From assembly GCF_002884495.1 (NCBI RefSeq), contig NZ_KZ614145.1, positions 2,432,423 through 2,496,422 of the forward strand: a DNA stretch of 64,000 nucleotides, given 5' to 3'. Made by a program: the position numbers and the translations under genes. The notes under the pieces were generated by a model that saw only the letters and a list, made by a program, of their open reading frames with translations, did not search any database and was not told the DNA's origin. Positions 60,990-64,000 of the stretch are shown here, piece after piece. Source of the DNA: Rummeliibacillus pycnus (GTDB lineage Bacteria; Bacillota; Bacilli; Bacillales_A; Planococcaceae). How positions within the stretch are numbered: position 1 is the stretch's first letter; the number at the start of each line of letters is the position of its first letter.

Positions 60990-62282
60990 TCAGTTCGATC
61001 TATTCGTTACACTTTTTTTGGAGTCTGGTTCGATTGTCTCTTTATGAATATCTGCACCCAAAGCCTGTAATTTAGCAATAATATCGCTATAGCCACGCTC
61101 TATGTGATAGATATCATGAATTTCTGTTTCACCTTTTGCAAGTAAACCAGCAATGATTAATGCAGCTCCTGCACGTAAATCTGTTGCAGTAACTGTAGCA
61201 GCCTCTAACTTGCTAGGTCCTGTTATAATCGCTGAACGTCCTTCTACTTTTGCATTTGCGTTCATTCTGATAATTTCGTCGATGTGTTTGAAACGAGCAG
61301 AATAAATTGTATCTGTAACAATAGAAGAACCATTTGCTTGTGTTAATAGAACAGTAAAAGGTTGTTGTAAATCTGTTGGGAACCCTGGATATACCAATGT
61401 TTTAATATCAACTGATTTTAAAGCATTTGTTTTTGGAATAATAATGCGTTCTTCTTCTTCAATTATCTGTACGCCCATTTCACGTAATTTTGCAGTAACT
61501 GCTTCTAAGTGTAATGGGATTACATTATCAATAATCACACCATCACCTACGGCAGCTGCCATAATCATATAAGTTCCTGCTTCAATGCGATCTGGGATGA
61601 TTGTATGATTGGTGCCATGTAATTCTTCTACACCTTCGATACGAATCACATTTGTACCGGCTCCCTTAATCTTTGCACCCATATTCGTTAATAATGTGGC
61701 AACATCAATAATCTCAGGTTCTTTTGCGGCATTTTCAATGATTGTTTTCCCTTTTGCTAACACAGCTGCAAGCATAATATTAATCGTAGCACCTACGCTA
61801 CTCACATCTAAGTAAATTTTCGCACCATGTAATTCTTCTGCGCGTAAATATATAGCACCATGTTCATTTGTAACTTGTGCACCTAAAGCTTCAAAGCCTT
61901 TAATATGTTGGTCAATTGGACGTGGACCTAAATGGCATCCACCAGGTAGGCCAATTACTGCTTTTTTAAATCGACCTAACATTGCCCCCATCAAGTAATA
62001 GGAAGCACGAAGTTTTTTGACATTGCCATTTGGTAATGGCATATCAATCATTGGACGAGGATCTATTACCATGTGACCATCATTAAATTCAACTTCTCCA
62101 CCGATTTCTTCAAGTAAGGCCTTCAATGTCCAAACATCTAAAATTTCTGGCAATCCTTCAATAGTCACAGGAGAATTAGCCAAAATAGAAGCTGGGATTA
62201 AAGCAACTGCACTGTTTTTTGCGCCACTAACTTTAATTGTGCCTTTTAAATGTTTTTCTCCTGCAATTTTATATACGTCCAT
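60990..62282 (-). CDS. murAB: UDP-N-acetylglucosamine 1-carboxyvinyltransferase, second copy (MurAB)
   Basis: 430 residues, paralogue of the enzyme encoded at 35578. Catalytic cysteine in [35 protein letters not shown] and [17 protein letters not shown]. Low-GC Gram-positives keep two MurA enzymes, one here beside fsa and rho. The stop of the fsa gene lies 14 nt upstream, so the genes form one unit. Confidence 0.95.
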   Translation of the reverse strand: MDVYKIAGEKHLKGTIKVSGAKNSAVALIPASILANSPVTIEGLPEILDVWTLKALLEEIGGEVEFNDGHMVIDPRPMIDMPLPNGNVKKLRASYYLMGAMLGRFKKAVIGLPGGCHLGPRPIDQHIKGFEALGAQVTNEHGAIYLRAEELHGAKIYLDVSSVGATINIMLAAVLAKGKTIIENAAKEPEIIDVATLLTNMGAKIKGAGTNVIRIEGVEELHGTNHTIIPDRIEAGTYMIMAAAVGDGVIIDNVIPLHLEAVTAKLREMGVQIIEEEERIIIPKTNALKSVDIKTLVYPGFPTDLQQPFTVLLTQANGSSIVTDTIYSARFKHIDEIIRMNANAKVEGRSAIITGPSKLEAATVTATDLRAGAALIIAGLLAKGETEIHDIYHIERGYSDIIAKLQALGADIHKETIEPDSKKSVTNRSN

Positions 62283-62296
62283 GAGAATCTCCTTAA

Positions 62297-62944
62297 TTAT
62301 TTATCTTTATTTGCCCAGTCTTTCATGAAACCTTCAATACCTTTATCAGTCAAAGGATGATTAAATAATTGTTTTAATACTTTATATGGTGTAGTTGCAA
62401 TGTGTGCACCTGCAAGAGCAGCCTCTGTAATATGTTGTGGATGACGGATTGAAGCGGCGATGATTTGAGTTGGAAGTTCATGAATTGCAAAGATTTCAGC
62501 AATTTCACGTACTAATTCTGTACCATCTTGACCGATATCGTCTAAACGACCTAAGAATGGAGAAACATAGGTTGCACCAGCACGTGCTGCAAGTAATGCT
62601 TGGTTTGCACTAAAGATTAATGTAACGTTAGTTTTAATACCTTCTTTAGAAAGTGTTGAACATGCTGTTAAACCTGCTGGAGTCATTGGAAGTTTAACTG
62701 TAATATTTGGGGCAATTTTAGCTAATTCATGACCTTCCTTAATCATGCCTTCAGCCTCTAATGAGATAACTTCTCCACTTACTGAGCCATCTACTAATTC
62801 AGCGATTTCTTTTAGACGATCATGAAATGAAATGTTTTTTTCTTTAGCTACTAAAGATGGATTTGTTGTAACACCTGAAATAATCCCCCAAGAGTGTGCT
62901 TCTTTAATTTCTTCAAAATTTGCTGTATCAATGAAAAACTTCAA
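62297..62944 (-). CDS. Transaldolase / fructose-6-phosphate aldolase-like
   Basis: 215 residues of the short transaldolase family (TalC/FSA, B. subtilis YwjH). Schiff-base lysine in [57 protein letters not shown]. It transfers dihydroxyacetone in the pentose phosphate pathway, or acts as fructose-6-phosphate aldolase; transaldolase is likelier in Bacillus relatives. Confidence 0.93.
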   Translation of the reverse strand: MKFFIDTANFEEIKEAHSWGIISGVTTNPSLVAKEKNISFHDRLKEIAELVDGSVSGEVISLEAEGMIKEGHELAKIAPNITVKLPMTPAGLTACSTLSKEGIKTNVTLIFSANQALLAARAGATYVSPFLGRLDDIGQDGTELVREIAEIFAIHELPTQIIAASIRHPQHITEAALAGAHIATTPYKVLKQLFNHPLTDKGIEGFMKDWANKDK

Positions 62945-62973
62945 TTTATATTCCTCCTGTTTGATGGAAAAAT

Positions 62974-63008
62974 GGAGAAGATCCGACTTTACAATCGAAA
63001 TCTTCTCC
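62974..63008 (-). terminator. fbaA terminator
   Basis: GGAGAAGAT...ATCTTCTCC stem followed by ATTTTTCC on the minus strand. Confidence 0.85.
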
Positions 63009-63033
63009 CACTTCTCTCTATTAAAATATATGC

Positions 63034-63888
63034 TTAAGCTTTTTGTGAGCTACCGAATTCACGAATTTTACCAATGACTGTAGCTTTAATAGCTTCACGA
63101 GCTGGTCCTAAAAATTTACGTGGATCATAAACTTTTTTATCATTGTCTAAGAATTCACGAATCACTTTTGTAGCAGCGATTTGATTTTCTGTGTTCACAT
63201 TAATTTTCGCAGTACCTAAAGAAATAGCACGTTGAATATCTTTTGTAGGGATACCTGTACCACCATGAAGTACTAATGGAAGTCCTGCTAAGTTTGAGAT
63301 TTCTTCCATTTCTTTGAAACCTAAGTTAGGTTCACCTTGGTATGGTCCGTGAACTGAACCAAGAGCTGGCGCTAAGCAATCAATTGAAGTTGCTTCTACC
63401 ATTTTACGGCATTCTTCTGGATCTGCGTACATGATACCACCGATAACACCATCTTCGTTACCACCAACAGTACCAAGTTCTGCTTCAACAGAAACGCCAT
63501 GTGCATGTGCATATTCTACAACTTTTGAAGTGATTTCAATGTTTTCTTCAAAAGGATGATGAGAAGCGTCTATCATGACAGATGTAAAACCTGCATCTAC
63601 TGCTTCTTTACATTTTTCGAAGCTAGAACCATGATCTAAGTGAATCGCTACTGGAACTGTTGTTTTATAACTTTCCATTAGCCCTTTAACCATTTGAACT
63701 ACAGCTATAAAGCCACCCATATATTTACCAGCACCTTCAGATACCCCAAGAATAACTGGTGATTTTTCTTCTTCTGCTGCTTGTAGAATTGCTTGAGTCC
63801 ATTCAAGATTATTAATATTGAATTGACCAACAGCATATCCATTTTCTTTTGCTGTAATTAGCATTTCTTTCATTGAAACCAAAGCCAT
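63034..63888 (-). CDS. fbaA: Fructose-bisphosphate aldolase class II
   Basis: 284 residues, zinc aldolase of glycolysis/gluconeogenesis. Zinc-binding histidines in HLDHG and [20 protein letters not shown] and [12 protein letters not shown] are typical of FbaA. The ATG at 63888 is chosen: AAAGGAGGA lies 7 nt before it, while the longer frame begins in a non-conserved segment upstream. Confidence 0.96.
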   Translation of the reverse strand: MALVSMKEMLITAKENGYAVGQFNINNLEWTQAILQAAEEEKSPVILGVSEGAGKYMGGFIAVVQMVKGLMESYKTTVPVAIHLDHGSSFEKCKEAVDAGFTSVMIDASHHPFEENIEITSKVVEYAHAHGVSVEAELGTVGGNEDGVIGGIMYADPEECRKMVEATSIDCLAPALGSVHGPYQGEPNLGFKEMEEISNLAGLPLVLHGGTGIPTKDIQRAISLGTAKINVNTENQIAATKVIREFLDNDKKVYDPRKFLGPAREAIKATVIGKIREFGSSQKA

Positions 63889-63953
63889 TAGTAAATCCTC
63901 CTTTAGGATGTAGCACGGTATTAAATTGAATAATATCACTATCATAATAACAA

Positions 63954-63991
63954 AAAGAATAAGTATTGACCACCGTCTATACTTATTCTTT
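63954..63991 (-). terminator. Terminator of the gene upstream of fbaA (outside the window)
   Basis: AAAGAATAAGTA...TACTTATTCTTT arms with a T-run on the minus strand. In B. subtilis the gene before fbaA is spo0F; this hairpin would end it. Confidence 0.8.
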
Positions 63992-64000
63992 CAACAAATT

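Overview
The window is a low-GC chromosomal segment of an endospore-forming, flagellated member of the Bacillales. Spore genes (spoIID, spoIIQ, spoIIID, spoIIR and an sda homologue), glycerol-phosphate teichoic acid genes, mbl, and the gene order fbaA-fsa-murAB-glpX-rho-rpmE-tdk-prfA-prmC-spoIIR-tsaC-mntP-ywlE-rpiB-ywlG-glyA-upp-mnaA-atp operon-ywzB-murAA-spoIID-spoIIQ-spoIIID-mbl-flhO-flhP-fabZ all match the Bacillus subtilis 310-325 degree region. Protein details (a GT2-TagF fusion, an EpuA-domain protein, an Sda with a C-terminal extension) suggest a Planococcaceae/Caryophanaceae relative such as Lysinibacillus, Rummeliibacillus or Viridibacillus. The genus is inference.

Layout. 1-5 kb: cell-envelope genes (partial galE, a GT2-TagF fusion, tagB-like, tagD) with a possible IS605-type remnant between them. 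5-8.5 kb: patA, then a strong DnaA-box cluster in front of sda, then two poorly characterised genes. 8.5-16.5 kb: an accessory-looking stretch with three clusters of a long repeat (period about 205 bp, built on phased 21-bp sub-repeats). Two clusters flank a NERD nuclease-like gene. The third, inverted, lies beyond a TPP-riboswitch-controlled thiamine-precursor ABC transporter operon (thiY, thiamine-binding protein, permease, ATPase, tatD). 16.5-21.5 kb: an AEC transporter with fused gene remnants, a LysR regulator, a bacillopeptidase F-like protease and a remnant of a second copy of it. 21.5-28.8 kb: an IDEAL-domain protein, ywqB-ywqA (SWIM zinc finger plus SNF2 helicase), ssb, ywpF and a lipoprotein.

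29-64 kb is conserved core, nearly all on the minus strand: fabZ, flagellar rod/hook-like genes, mbl, the spo genes, murAA, the complete nine-gene ATP synthase operon, mnaA, upp, glyA, ywlG, rpiB, an MCP, ywlE, mntP, tsaC, spoIIR, prmC, prfA, tdk, rpmE, rho, glpX, murAB, fsa and fbaA. A second DnaA-box cluster spans the tsaC-spoIIR junction.

The most notable signals are the two DnaA-box clusters, which would tie replication state to sporulation genes (sda, spoIIR), and the 205-bp/21-bp repeat family around the NERD gene, which I cannot assign to a known element class. No tRNA, rRNA, CRISPR array, prophage or intact insertion sequence was seen.
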